A stretch of 64,000 nucleotides of DNA from Basidiobolus meristosporus CBS 931.73 (taxonomy: Eukaryota; Basidiobolomycota; Basidiobolomycetes; Basidiobolales; Basidiobolaceae): NCBI GenBank assembly GCA_002104905.1, contig MCFE01000004.1, positions 124,001-188,000 on the forward strand, given 5' to 3'. The notes under the pieces were generated by a model. The model was given only the letters and a program-made list of their open reading frames with translations, had not been told where the DNA came from and searched no databases. Shown piece after piece: positions 11,350 through 23,021 of this stretch; positions within the stretch are counted from its first letter, which is position 1, and the number at the start of each line of letters is the position of its first letter. The translations under genes and the position numbers were made by a program.

Positions 11350-14300
11350 ATGACTTCTACCAGCAAACAAAGCAATACCAACATCTTCCCTGTAAAGGAG
11401 AGGTTTGATGGGAAGAACTACAGACTTTGGAGAATCAAGATGCAGATCCACCTTGAGGAAAGAAAGCTTTGGAACATAGTAACAGGAAAGGAAGTTGAGC
11501 CCAAAGAAACAGCAGAAGATATGGAGAAGTTTCAAGAGAAGGAGAGAAAGGCCTTCAATGCAATATGCATCAATGTGCAAGACTCCTTCATTGGACAAAT
11601 CCATGCCTCAAATACTGCCAAAGCAGAATGGGAATCCTTAGAGATGATCTTTAGAGCAAAGTCAGTATCAAGCAAGCTTTATTTGAAACAAAAGTTCTTC
11701 AACATGAGAAAAAAGCCAGATGATGACATGCTACAACTCATTACCAGAATGGAGACACTTGCAGAAGAACTTTACAGTATTAATGCTGGTGTAGATGATG
11801 AAGAAAAGATACTCTGTCTGCTTTGCAGCCTACCAGACAAGTATCAGCCACTCATACTTTCTTTTGAAAGCAGAGAAGACAACTTGACTTTAGACTATGT
11901 CAAAGGAAGACTTCTCCATGAAGAACTCAGACGTAATGACCAAGCAGAGAAAATTGAAGATAATGCTTTATTCAGTTCAAAAAGGCATACAGAAAAGAAG
12001 GGAAAGCAACAAAACCGAAGAAAACCTGGCTGCTGTAACTACTGTAAGAAGCCAGGACACTGGGCAAGAGAATGCAAGAAGAAACAAGCAGACAAAAAAC
12101 AGAAACTAGAGCAGGCAAACCATATAACTACTGATGAACAGCTATTTGTCACTGTACAAGAGAGTGCAAGTAACCAAAGTAATGAATGGTATATTGACTC
12201 TGGAGCATCACAGCATATTTGTGGTATAAAGGATTGGTTCAGCAACTTAAAGACTATTCCCGTAAGAAAGGCTTATCTGGGAGATAACTCTGCATTGGAA
12301 GCTACCGCCAGTGGGTCTGTACAACTAAATATGAGTGATAACTCAGGGGCAACAACGGCAAAACTGACTGACATACTCTATGTACCTGGAATAGCTAAGA
12401 ACCTACTCTCAGTCAGTAAAGCAACTACTCAGGGACTGAAATTTGTTTTTACTAAGCTGAGCTGCTCAATATTGAGTGAGAATGGACAAAAATTAGCTTC
12501 GGGAATCAGAGATCACAATATATACAAGTTACAATGCAAGATCATTGTACCTGAGTATGTCAACATTGCTGAAACTGATGAAACCAACTGGGAGACGTGG
12601 CATAGGAGGCTAGGACACATAGGGGAACAGAAAATGAGCCAATTGGTGAGAAATCAGCTTGTTTTGGGCCTAAAATACTCAATTCGGATCAAATTGAATG
12701 TTTGTAAGGGATGTTCATATGGCAAACAAGCTAGGCAACGTTTCAAGAGCTCAGAAGGCATCAATACCACCAAAATATTGGCTATTGTACACTCAGACAT
12801 ATGTGGCCCCATGAGAACACTGTCCTTTGGAGCCAAGAGATACTTTATGACGTTTATTGATGACAAGACAAGATATACATGGGTGTACTTCCTCAAAACA
12901 AAGGATGAAGCTTTAGAGACGTTTAAGCACTTCAAGAACATGGCAGAAACACAAACTGGGTGTAAATTGAAGGTACTATGAAGTGACAATGGAGGAGAAT
13001 ACTGCTCAAAGGAGTTTGCAAAATACTGCTTGTCTACTGGTATACTTCAACAGACCACAGTTCCTCATACTCCACAGCAAAATGGAGAAGCAGAACGTGC
13101 AAATAGAACAATAGTAGAGATGGGAAGATCTATGCTACATGATAAGGGAATGGACTACAAGTTTTGGGCTGAATCTGTTGCTACCGCTGTATACATCAAG
13201 AACAGATGCCCAACAACAGCACTACGCGATTCTACACCCTTTGAAGCATATACAGGCAAAGAACCAGATCTCCAGCACCTCAGGATCTTTGGCAGTGATG
13301 TTTTTTATCACATCCCTGACAAAAAACGCTTAAAGTTGGAACCAAAGAGTAGAAAAGGGATCTTTCTTGGGTATTGTGAAGATACTTAAGGGTATAGAGT
13401 GTATGATGGCAAAATTCAGAAGCTGTTCAAGAGCAGGGACGTTGTATTTGAGGAGAATTCAGATCAGAAAGCCACAGAAATCATTGGCCAGCTGCCTGAT
13501 GATGCAATCAACACAAATGAAGAAGATACGTACCAAATCCAGCCAGAGATGGAAGATACTTCTACCAGTTCCAGATCAGAACAGTTTATCCCAGTTAGGA
13601 GATTTACCAGAATAAGAAATGCCCCTGGATCCTGGTGGCAGACATCCAATGATCATGAAGAAGCTTATCTTGCCTTATGTGCCAAACCTCAGAATCTGGA
13701 ACAGGCAATGCAAGGTCCAGATGCTACTAAGTGGCAGCAAGCCATGCAGGAGGAGTACCAATCACTGATCAAGGCAAAAACGTGGGAACTGGTAGATTTA
13801 CCAAATGGGAGAAAGCCAATAGGATGTAGATGGGTCTACAAGATCAAGATAACCTCAAATGGTGCCGTTGAAAAGTACAAGGCTAGATTGGTAGCTAAAG
13901 GCTATTCCCAGATCCAGGGACTAGACTTTAAGGAAACATTTGCTCCGGTTGCCAAGTTTAACTCTATTAGGACAGTTCTAGCCCTGGCAGCTGTACACAG
14001 TCAAGATCTACACCAAATGGACGTCAAAACAGCCTTTCTAAGTGGGGATTTGCAAGAAACTGTATATATGGAGCAACCAGAAGGATTTACCGATCCAAAA
14101 AGCCCCCATAAGGTGTGCAAACTTAGAAAATCGTTGTATGGGCTTAAGCAGGCACCCAGAGCATGGTATAACAAGATTGACACATATCTAGAGGAAATTG
14201 GGCTCATATGTAGCACTGCAGATCAGAGTATATATGTGAAACAGCTCAAGAAGGGAGTGATCAACCTAATAATAACTACAAGTGACTAGGAGCCACTTAA

Positions 14301-15306
14301 ACAGATGAAATCAGATCTCTTCAGCAAGTTTGAGATGAAAGATCTTGGAAAATTGAGCTATTTTCTTGGAATTGAGGTCAAATTTGACATACCTACGCAG
14401 AAAATTGTGCTGAATCAGTCTAAGTACATCAGGGACATTCTTAGACGCTTCAAAATGGAAAATTGCAAACCTGCAGCAACCCGTATGGACAATAGCCTGA
14501 AATTAAGCAAATCTCAGCCAGTTATAGATGAAAACGGCTCAAATATGGACCAAAACTTTCCCTATCAATCAATGGTCGGTAGCCTAATGTACTTGATGGT
14601 GTCTACACGTCCAGACATTGCAGTAGCAGTTGGAATAGTCAGTCAATTCATGCAGAATTATGGATCCAATCAAATTGCAGCAGTTAAGCGGATTTTCAGA
14701 TATCTACAAGGTACCATAAATATGGTACTGGAATACTCTGGAGCAGCAAATAGGCAAAAATTTGATGGTTATAGTGATTCAGATTGGGGTAGGGATCTGA
14801 TTGACAGATGCTTTACCACAGGCTATGTATTTCTTTATGCTGGTGCAGCTATTACTTGGAATTGCAAGAAACAACCAAATGTGGCACTATCTACAACTGA
14901 AGCCAAATATATGGCTGCATGTCAAGCAACTAAGGAGGCTATATGGCTACAAAAATTATTCAAAGACTTAGGTTTTAATTCAGGTGAACCAACATGTATT
15001 TACAAGGATAATCAAAGTTGTATTTCATTAGCTAGGAATCCTACTAATCATGCCAGAACTAAGCACATTGATATACAGCATCACTTTGTGAGGGAAGCTG
15101 TAGAAAATAACTTAGTAGAGCTGGTTTACTGCCCAACTGACAAAATGGTGGCAGACATATTGACAAAACCACTAGCTAGGCCACAGTTGGAGATCCTTAG
15201 AGAGAAATTGGGATTAAGAAATTATTTAGTTGAGGGGGAGTGTCGAAATATTGGACTATTTGGTATCATTCAGCAGCTAAAAATTTACTTAACAATTCTA
15301 GGCTAG
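11350..15306 (+). pseudogene. C2 gag-pol polyprotein with in-frame RT deletion
   Basis: One frame contains, in order: a gag domain (YRLWRIKMQ near the N-terminus), a CCHC knuckle (12034-12075), a protease (WYIDSGAS near 12187), a GAG-pre-integrase segment, an integrase (HSDICGPM near 12790, SDNGGEY near 12984, NGEAERAN near 13083), a reverse transcriptase (from about 13780) and an RNase H (about 14590-15200). Nonsense codons are TGA 12979, TAA 13387 and TAG 14287. At 14262/14263 a 21-nt in-frame deletion, relative to C1, removes the YVD of the catalytic YVDD box. The reverse transcriptase therefore cannot be active even if the stops were read through. The frame ends inside the 3' LTR, as in some Copia elements. 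Confidence 0.92.
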
Positions 15307-15609
15307 TCTTAGTCACTGTAGGACTCATTTACTGCCTTAACTTTGCCACTTTCTCCAGATATATGTTCTTATGATTATTCCCCTATAGTCAGGATCAAAT
15401 TAGCACTATTACCAAACATTATGTACTAACCCTGAAACTGTTACAGAATACTCCTGAATATTGAGAAACCCTCCCTACTTAGTGTTGCAGCTGTATTACT
15501 TCTACAAAGGTATAAATACTGAGCTTCTTTATTAATAAACAACAGTTCAACTATTATCACTATTTCTTGATAAGTTCCTTATATCCAAATCACTTCTTAA
15601 ATTGAAACA
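15241..15609 (+). repeat. 3' LTR of C2
   Basis: This 369-bp LTR starts TGTCGAAATA and ends TTGAAACA. It is preceded by the polypurine tract GAGGGGGAG (15232-15240). Confidence 0.9.
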
Positions 15610-16246
15610 GTCTACACATCCAGATATTGCAGTGGCAGTTGGAATAGTCAGTTACTTTATGCAGAATTATGGATACAATCAAACTGCAGCAGTTAAGCAA
15701 ATTTTCAGTCATCTACAAGGCACCATAAGTATGATACTGGAATTCTCTGGAGCAGCAAATAGGCAAATATTTGATGGCTATAGTGATTCAGATTGGGGTA
15801 GGGATCTGATTGACAGATGCTTTACCACAGGCTATGTATTTCTTTATGCTGGTGCAGCTATTACATGGAATTGCAAGAAACAACCAACTGTGGCCCTATC
15901 TACAACTGAAGTAGAATATATGGCTGCATGTCAAGCATCTAAGGAGGTTATATGACTACAAAAATTAAAAGACTTGGGTTTTAGTTAAAATGAACCAACA
16001 TGTATTTACAATGATAATCAAAGTTATGTTTTGTTAGCTAGACATCCTACTAATCATGCCAGAACTAAGCACATTGATATGCAGCATCACTTTGTGAGGG
16101 AAGCTGTAGTAAATAACTTAGTAGAGTTAGTGTACTGCCCAACTAACAAAATGGTGGCAGATATATTGGCAAAACCACTAACTAGGCCACAATTTGAGAA
16201 TCTCAGGGAGGAATTAGGATTAAGAAATTATTTAGTTGAGGTGGAG
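15610..16246 (+). pseudogene. C1 RNase H remains
   Basis: This piece begins at GTCTACACATCC, within five bases of where C1 stopped at 10937 when both are aligned to C2. It carries the Copia RNase H domain (SDSDWGRDL, STTEVEYMAAC, HARTKHIDMQHHFVREA) with several stops, and ends in a polypurine tract before the 3' LTR. It completes the C1 internal region. Confidence 0.85.
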
Positions 16247-16615
16247 TGTTAAAATATTGGACTATTTGGTATCATTCTGCAGCTGAAAATAAACTTAATT
16301 ATTTTGGACTAGTCTTGGTCACTGCAGGACTAATTTGCAGCTCTTACTTTGCCACTTTCTTCAGATCTATGATCCTATAATTATTCCCCCATAGTCAGGA
16401 TCAAACTAGCACTAATACTACCCATTATGTACTAACCCTGAAACTGTTGCAGAATGCTCCTGAGTGATGAGAAACCCTCCTTACTTAGTGTTACAGCTGT
16501 ATTACTTCTACAAAGGTACAAGTACTGAGCTTCTTTATTAATAAACAACAGTTCAACTATTATCACTATTTCTTGATAAGTTCCTTATATCCTAATCACT
16601 TCTTAAATTGCAACA
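16247..16615 (+). repeat. 3' LTR of C1
   Basis: This 369-bp LTR runs from TGTTAAAATA to TTGCAACA. It pairs with the LTR at 2612 by shared diagnostic bases. Confidence 0.85.
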
Positions 16616-16876
16616 GTAAACTGGCCAAGTATTATATTTTAATGTACAATAGATATCTGGGGTGAAGTACAGTTAGGGTGTCAAGATAGAAATATACTCA
16701 AGAACAGATTAGTTTATAAATGGGGGTAAGGAAGTGGTCAGATTATCATGTGACTTAATCATGTTACAGACAAATGCCATATATGGTATGAAACTACATA
16801 AGTTCCAATGAGCTGCTTTGGTAAAGTGTTTGATTGTATAATGTAAACCTGGAGCTCTCTAAAAACAGCTAGAATT
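16616..16876. other. No gene recognised
   Basis: I see nothing identifiable here, and it does not resume repeat Y. Confidence 0.35.
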
Positions 16877-17068
16877 TGTCGTAAAAATTTTGAGTCCACC
16901 TATTGCTCCCCTAAGTTGGTCACTTAGATCATTACCTACTGGTCATAGTGAATACTGACCAAGTTTCTTGTTGGGATTTACTTAGAATACTTTCACCAAA
17001 ACATCAGGTACCCAAGACATGAAAATTCTCATAATTGTCCAAACACCCCCAAGCTTTTCACATATATT
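16877..17068 (+). repeat. Copia family-2 LTR fragment
   Basis: This sequence resembles the reverse complement of 42950-43131 (GTCACTTAGATCATTACCT, CTTGTTGG-ATTTACTTAGAAT, TTGTCCAAACA). It is cut by the foldback element that follows. Confidence 0.6.
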
Positions 17069-17677
17069 TGACTTGTTCCATTGGAATGTGCCACATTGAG
17101 CCATGAGTGCCAATGATGCCATAGTGTGCTAGAGAGGCCAAGTGAGCCTATACTTGGCCACAGAGTGTGCAGCACAGCTCTGCATCTTCATGCAAAGCAG
17201 CCCCTGTGTTTCACCTATTGTGTTGGAGAAAATCCATTTTTTGACCTTTTCTTTTAGGTAAATGTTGTACAGGATGTGCAAGTGCACAAAAGGATTGAAA
17301 ATACACATCTGGTACCCAATACCCATGGAACTCTGAATATAGCTCCTGTGGCTTGTAAAATGTCACAAAAATGCATGGCACTATCTTGGTCCACTGATAC
17401 TCTCTGGCACTATAAGTGCTTTGTAATGATCTTACTAAAGGGCTAATATTTAAATATAGTGCCAGATAGTACTAGTGGACCAAGAAAGTGCCATGCATTT
17501 TTGTAACATGTTACAAGCCACAGGAGCTAGATTCAGAGTGCCATGGGTACTTAGTACCAGATGTATATCTTCAATTCTTTTGTGCACTTGCACATCCTGT
17601 ACAACATTTGCCTAAAAAAAGGTCAAAAAATGGATTTTCTCCAACACAATAGGTGAAACACAGAGGCTGCTTTGCAT
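17069..17677. mobile_element. Foldback element FB-B, right arm truncated
   Basis: The left terminus is TGACTTGTTCCATTGG, followed by the full left arm and centre. The right arm stops at CTGCTTTGCAT (about 17677), where repeat X begins. Arms and motifs match FB-A and FB-C. Confidence 0.75.
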
Positions 17678-18430
17678 TTGACACCATAAAATAACCTTAA
17701 ACAAAATTGCATCCTAGGTTTTACAAAAAATTGGTCAACATTCATCTTCAGAGCAACACAGAAGTTGCTATTGGTTGGTTCTCTGCCAATTTTCTCACGG
17801 TCTGGTCCTAAACACTCAGTCACCTCCTGCATTGGTTTATACTAACTAGCAATTGCTCTTTTTCACTCTATATACTTCCTGATTTATACAATGCTCTCAC
17901 TTTTCATGCATACAAAATGATATATGTAATTTCAATCTTCAGCTGTAACTCATTTCTGAATTGTACAGTCCTATACAAGTTCTTATACCCACACAAATAT
18001 TAAGCACAGCTTCCCCCTTGACATGTAACTCTGGTAAAGTCCACCATTCTTCAGTTATTTTTGACAACACACCCATTTTCTATGACATTGATAGGCATCC
18101 CATGGCTTGATGCTGTAGTTCATCAACTGGTTCCCATATGTCTTGGTCTTCAGCAGGGACTGCAAGGTTTAGCACCACATCTGCCAGTCTTTGCAGTAAA
18201 TCCTTGCAATATTCTAGTACATTTTCTTGAGTACAACTCTGGAAGAAGTACTGCAACCTTTAGCTGTGCCTGTCATTGCCCCAAAACTTTGCTGTGCACA
18301 TTGCAATAGTCCTTGCAGTTTTTGATACTGTTGCTGCATTGGTTAGTGGAATCTTTACTTTGTCTACAATAGGGGGCACACAGGCAGTTGTAGACTTGTT
18401 GTCTTTCTCTGCAATCTCATCTATGTTGGA
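17678..18430 (-). repeat. Unclassified dispersed repeat X, copy 1, left part
   Basis: This is a diverged match to about 36050-36760. Shared landmarks include TGGTTCCCATAT, CTTCAGCAGG, AGTCCTTGCAATA and TCTACAATA-GGGCACA. A minus-strand reading gives related peptides in both copies (V-P-IV-V-I-LT). It is fused to Gypsy G2 near 18431. I recognise no protein family. Confidence 0.6.
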
Positions 18431-20967
18431 TTCAAATGCCACTGGTTTTACCTTTCCCTCATGTTCTTGGCTTAGTGCTCCACCAATGGCATAAACTGAA
18501 GTGTCTGTGCAGAGAGTGAGCTTGTGTCTGAAGTCAGTCATTCTTGAGCATGGCTGCTTAGCAAGCTCATTGTTGAGCATTAGAAGTGCAGTCTCACAGG
18601 CTAAGTTGCACTCTGAGGTGTTGTCTATCAAGAGGATATGAGTCAAAGGGGCCACAATACTTGGAAAGGACTTGACAAGTCTCCAATAATAGGAAACCAT
18701 TCCAAGAAGTGATTTGAGCTGTGAGGTGCTATGGGGCTGCTTCAGACTCTTGAAAACTTCCACTTTCTTAGGGTCAAAGGTCACTCCTGTGCTAGTCACT
18801 ATACATCCCAGACACTTAATGTGCTCCTTGAAGAACTCACATTTTGCTGTCTTGGCAAAAAGCTTGCTCTGGCTTGTCTTCTTCTAAACCTTATCAATGT
18901 GCACCAAGTAGACCTCTTCTGTCTTGAGTTATAACAGTATTCCATCTAGGTAGATTACAATAAACTTGTCTAAGTACTCCTAGAAGACTGTTTGCATCAA
19001 GGTCAAGAATGTTGCAGAGGCATTGGTAAGGCCAAAACTCATGATCAAGTGCTTGTAATGTTCATATCTTGTCCTGCATGCTGCTTTAGGGATGTCTTCT
19101 GGTTTCACCATTATCTGATTGTATCCTGATTTGAGGTCAATCTTGGTGAATATGGTGGCACCATTGGGTTGGTTGAAAAGCTTGTTAATCCAAGGTATGG
19201 GGTACTTGTTCTTCAGAGCCACTGAGTTAGGGGCTCTGTGGTCAATGTGTACCCTAAGCATACCATCCTACTTTTTCACAGACAGCATTGGTTCTCCCCA
19301 AGGTGTCTTGCTGGGCATTGTGTGTCCTAGCTCCATTAGTTGATCATTTTGTTTTTACATCTCTTCCAATTTCAATGGACTTATCCTCTAAGGTGCCTAG
19401 CTTACAAGGGAGTTATCTCCTTTGGCAATGGCATGATTGATATCTCTGACTGGTGGTAGGATTACAAGCTCTTCTTGAGACATGTCTAACACTCCTTCAA
19501 AAGAGTCTGGACTCTCTGGGGTACTGGGGTAGAGGAATCATCCTGCAATAATACCCTGAGAAGCATCCGTGTACTTTTCCTAAGTGCTCTACACTACCTT
19601 GTCTTACTAACTTCACCTGTGTCCAACACACTGGAACTGATCAAGTTGTAGTCCAGTCTGGCAGAGAGTAGTTCATAGATCTGGTTGTCTTTTTTGATTT
19701 GGGTGGCATGGGTTCTCCAATTATTGATGGATTACCATTGAATAGCCCTGTTTTTTCAAGTACCAGGTCAAATTGCAGTTTCCATTATGTGAGAGTTCCT
19801 GCCAACTGTTGAAGCTGAAGTTGATATTGTGGGTTCCATGTTATTTCCAGCTTTTGAGATAATATTTCTGAAATATACTTACATGATGCTTATGAATCAA
19901 TCACAATGATGGCAGGTATTCATCAAGTACTCCATATAAGCAAAAAGGTTTCCCTGAATCTGGGGTCATTTGGAACAGGTACTCTTCTGTCATATGAAAG
20001 GTGAGTTTTGAGTCTTCTTCAAGTATATCTTTGACTTCACTATGTTATTAGGCTTCAATGTGGTTAATGGTTCTTGTCAACTGGTGTTTATCTCTTTGCT
20101 GAGCACAGTACTTTGAGATGTGCCCATACTGGTGGCAACTAAAACAAAGTCCTTTCTTCTTACATTCTTCTAGGCTAGGATTCTTATGCATATCATCTGT
20201 TTCCATTAGCCCTGCTTCTGATTGTCCTCTTTTGTGGTGATTGTAGCTTTTCTGATTGGGTACTGTAGGCTTTCCAACTCCAAGCATAGCTGAGTCATGG
20301 CCAATAGCAATCTTAATGGCTTCTTCAGTAGTTTGAGGTCTTTGATAATTCACTTTCTTGTACTTCCTTTCCCTCAACCCATTGATAAAGGATTCAACTT
20401 GATTTAGGGGACCCATTTGTTCAATGTGTCCAAGTTGACACCCATACTGATAAATCTATTCCTAAACCATCCTTTGTGTCTGAGTGTCTTTAGCTTCCTT
20501 ATTAGCAATTTCTGCTGATGTGGAGTCAGAAAAGCATCCTGAACTTCCAACACAAACTCATCCTAGGTTGAGGTATTAGAGCATAACAATACAGTAACAG
20601 GCCTAATGTTGTTGTAGTACCACTGTAAAGCTGCATCTGCTTAGTAAGAAGCTGCATAATGCTACTTGCATTCTGAGGCCACTCCTTGAGCCTTAAGAGC
20701 TTCTTCAATTTGAAAGAGCCATATTTGCAGGTTTTAATTGTATCTACCATACTATGGATTGACTTTCACATCAAAGTCACCTTTGACAAAGCTCTGCTGG
20801 TTCTTGGCCATGGTAATCAGTCCTTTTGTTGCTGGCTAAGGATCTGGAGAACCTACTATTGTTGGGCCGGAATTTGCTGCTTAGCATTCTTCTATTCTTG
20901 ATTTTTTACATCTTGGGAGGCTTCTTCTTTCTTCAGGAGGGGGGTTTTTGATTATTGCTGTTACCAA
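18431..20967 (-). pseudogene. G2 gag and pol remains
   Basis: Gag is at about 20048-20900 and includes a knuckle reading CFSCHQYGHISKYC. The protease region is decayed. Reverse transcriptase segments lie at 18980-19261 (KIDLKSGYNQ, FGLTNASATF). The catalytic box reads YLDG near 18945-18956, so the second Asp is lost. The RNase H start (LTLCTDTSVYAIGGALSQEH) is near 18470-18530. Many stops and frameshifts are present. Confidence 0.85.
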
Positions 20968-21869
20968 TGATACAAGTCTACATATAGGAGTTGTAGAGGA
21001 ATAGGGAGTTTAGCTAGTATTGTATTCACAACAACCTGAACTTATCATTGTCAAGGCTCTAGTGGCACTTTGTATACATTTTGCCTGATCACCTCCTGAC
21101 TAATTGTATTTTGTGATTTTAGTTGTGGCTGATGTTCATTCTATTGCATCATCTTCAATTAATTAGATCTTAACTTACAAATCTATTAATGACTGGGTCA
21201 TGATCACATGACAATCATGAACACCCATGCCAAGTTTCAGCTTCCTAGCTCAATTTCTAAGAGATTCCTTCTGGAACCTTCAACCACCTTCCAGAAAGTT
21301 CCTGACCATTCCAAACCATTGATATACAATGGAACATTCCATGGAAGCTTCCTATTGTATTTTTCATAGTCTAGTACCAAATATGGAAATATCAGGTCAC
21401 ATGACTTTGTAACATGATCAGGTGACCCAGTCCATTTCCCCATCCTGTCTCAGTGCCTTGCCTTCTATATTATTATCCCCAGCACTGCTGCTGTGCCTCA
21501 CCCCACAACCCCATTAGTATTAGCTAATATCTCTTGGCATCAGTATAGCCAAAATGTATATATAGTCCTATCTCCCCTTAAGTATTCCTCAGTCTGATAA
21601 ACACAGGTCTTGATTAAACAGCCTTGCCTTGGAAATCCGGCTTGCCTTGTTGATCCATACCTAAGTCCTTTCTTGGTCCTGCCTTGCCTAGCCCTACTCT
21701 CCTGCCTTGTGTCTATTCATAACAGACTGACAAGGATCTGATGATTCCTCTGCAGACTAAAACCACTGATTTGAAGGATTATAATTATTCACTGATAGGC
21801 TAAGCATAATACTAATTGATTTGATCTAAAACTAATATAACTTTTACATTCAAGCATCATATAATAACA
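20968..21869 (-). repeat. G2 5' LTR split by an insertion
   Basis: On the plus strand it reads TGATACAAGTC to ATAATAACA. The LTR pieces flank a 529-bp insertion at 21196-21724. Net length without the insertion and one TSD copy is 368 bp. Confidence 0.85.
21196..21724 (-). mobile_element. 529-bp insertion with GACTG TSD, probable solo LTR, carrying heat-shock elements
   Basis: GACTG occurs at 21191-21195 and 21725-21729. The empty site reconstructed from the G1 LTR (CTATTTCTGTCTGATAAGG) aligns across it. On the minus strand it starts TGTTATGAATAG but ends GACC rather than CA, so solo-LTR status is uncertain. It holds a TATATATAG box near 21558. It also contains two perfect heat-shock-element cores, TTCTGGAACCTTC (21269-21281) and TTCCAGAAAGTTC (21289-21301). 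Confidence 0.65.
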
Positions 21870-22917
21870 GTGCTCAACAACTTTGTACATCTTGAATATC
21901 TATTGTAATTTGGGCCTTGGTATAGACACCACCGTATCTCTTTTACATGCTATGATAGATTTTCTGTAGGGTTTATCTTTGAGCACTGCAGTTATTCTTG
22001 AAAGAGTTGTTGGCATTCCTCTGCTGTTACATTGGGATATGACTTAGTTATTAGCTGTGAAATTGAGCTACCCAAGTTCCTTGTGTGCAGCAGAGATATT
22101 TCATTCTCTACCTGGGATACTGATTGCTCTGCACATATCATTCACTCATCTTGACTCTGGAATATCTCATGATTTCTCTGGGTCATTAAATTTATCATCT
22201 CATCCATTGCACCTAATTGCCTCATTGATGCTTCAGTATGAGCTGACAACATATTTGCTGATATGAGTGATGGTGATGTCATGACTTCTGCTTGCTAGTC
22301 TTGAACAAAAGGTATTGCATTTGCCACATTCTCATCTGCCTGAGCATGATGGTCAGCCTGTGGCTTGCAAAGATTCTTATTTGCATACTTGACTGAGAGC
22401 CTAAGGTATCCATACTATTACCTTCAGTGTGCACACTGTTAACATGGCCTTTTTTGGATGCAGCCACGCTAGTTGCACTGAATGTCAATGCAAGCTGTTG
22501 TTCAGCCATTCTTCTGCTGATGTCAGCAGTGCCATTAGGTTGGGGCCCAGAAAGCTTCACATTATTTTTTGGCTGCATAAGTATGAAAGTGAGTCAAGCC
22601 AAAGGGGAAATTGTATTACACATTAGTGTGTGTATGGTGTCACAACTTCATAAATCATGCCTACTATTGTAGGTCTTTACTAAGTCTTACAATCATGTAT
22701 TTGCAATGTCACAAATACAAGACTATCTTGAATTTGTATGAGTAATGACAATGAGGTGTTAAATAGCATTATTCTGTTGAGTGTCAAAATATTTGCCCCT
22801 TGGAGAAGACTACTTTGATTCAACTCAATGAGAGAACAAAAAAATAGACCAGGTGGCTATTGTAGCAAGCCTTTCAGCCCTGAAGCACACAGACAGCATA
22901 TGAAGTATTACAAGGAT
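21870..22917 (-). repeat. Unclassified dispersed repeat X, copy 1, right part
   Basis: Diverged match to about 37680-38510. Landmarks include CTG-GAT-CTGATTGCTCT-CA, TGAGCTGACAACATA-TTGCT, and AAGCTGTTGT-CA-C-TTCTTCTGCT. The minus strand has an open stretch (22279-22578) with a MAEQQLALTF-type peptide of unknown function. It joins Gypsy G3 near 22918. Confidence 0.6.
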
Positions 22918-23021
22918 CACCTGTACTGCAACTTTGCTGGCTTCATCCCAGCTTATCTTCTTGATCCACCTCATTGGGAATGGCTTGGTCCTCCAAGTAC
23001 TTTGTAATAAGCTAGGCCAAT
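22918..23021 (-). pseudogene. G3 integrase-region fragment
   Basis: The minus strand reads a WPSLL and DEASK-VVQ-type segment matching G1 near 8010-8120. The sequence continues on the far side of the Harbinger-type insertion. Confidence 0.75.

Larger units (their letters stand above)
10945..15609 (+). mobile_element. Ty1/Copia LTR retrotransposon C2 (young, RT-dead)
   Basis: The 369-bp LTRs (10945-11313 and 15241-15609) differ at about four positions by eye, so this is the youngest Copia in the window. One gag-pol frame runs from 11350 to 15306 with only three nonsense codons and no frameshift. C2 lies between the C1 pieces ending at 10937 and resuming at 15610. No TSD is found; instead, about 4 bp of C1 is missing and seven polypurine-tract bases precede the left LTR. 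Confidence 0.9.
2612..16615 (+). mobile_element. Ty1/Copia LTR retrotransposon C1 (old, split in three)
   Basis: The outer LTRs are 2612-2977 and 16247-16615. Internal pieces at 2978-4736, 9657-10937 and 15610-16246 together make one gag-pol region in the correct order. The gaps are Gypsy element G1 and Copia element C2. The outer LTRs share diagnostic bases, for example GAGTGATGAGAAACC and TTCTGCAGC, that differ from the C2 LTRs (GAATATTGAGAAACC and TTCAGCAGC). This shows that they belong together. All frames carry many stops. No matching TSD flanks the outer ends. See the separate entries for the coding remains. Confidence 0.85.
18431..21869 (-). mobile_element. Ty3/Gypsy LTR retrotransposon G2, 3' truncated
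   Basis: This is a minus-strand relative of G1. Its 5' LTR is 20968-21869, containing a 529-bp insertion. Gag, protease remains and reverse transcriptase read leftward. It ends in RNase H near 18431, where repeat X begins, and the integrase and 3' LTR are missing. Removing the insertion and its 5-bp TSD leaves an LTR of exactly 368 bp, the same as G1. Confidence 0.85.

Noticed and set aside
10945-15609. C2 as an intact autonomous Copia element
   Set aside because: One frame and young LTRs suggested this, but three nonsense codons and the loss of the YVDD box rule it out.
10945-16615. Simple tandem duplication of Copia elements sharing LTRs
   Set aside because: Diagnostic bases pair the outer LTRs with each other and the inner LTRs with each other, which favours nesting.
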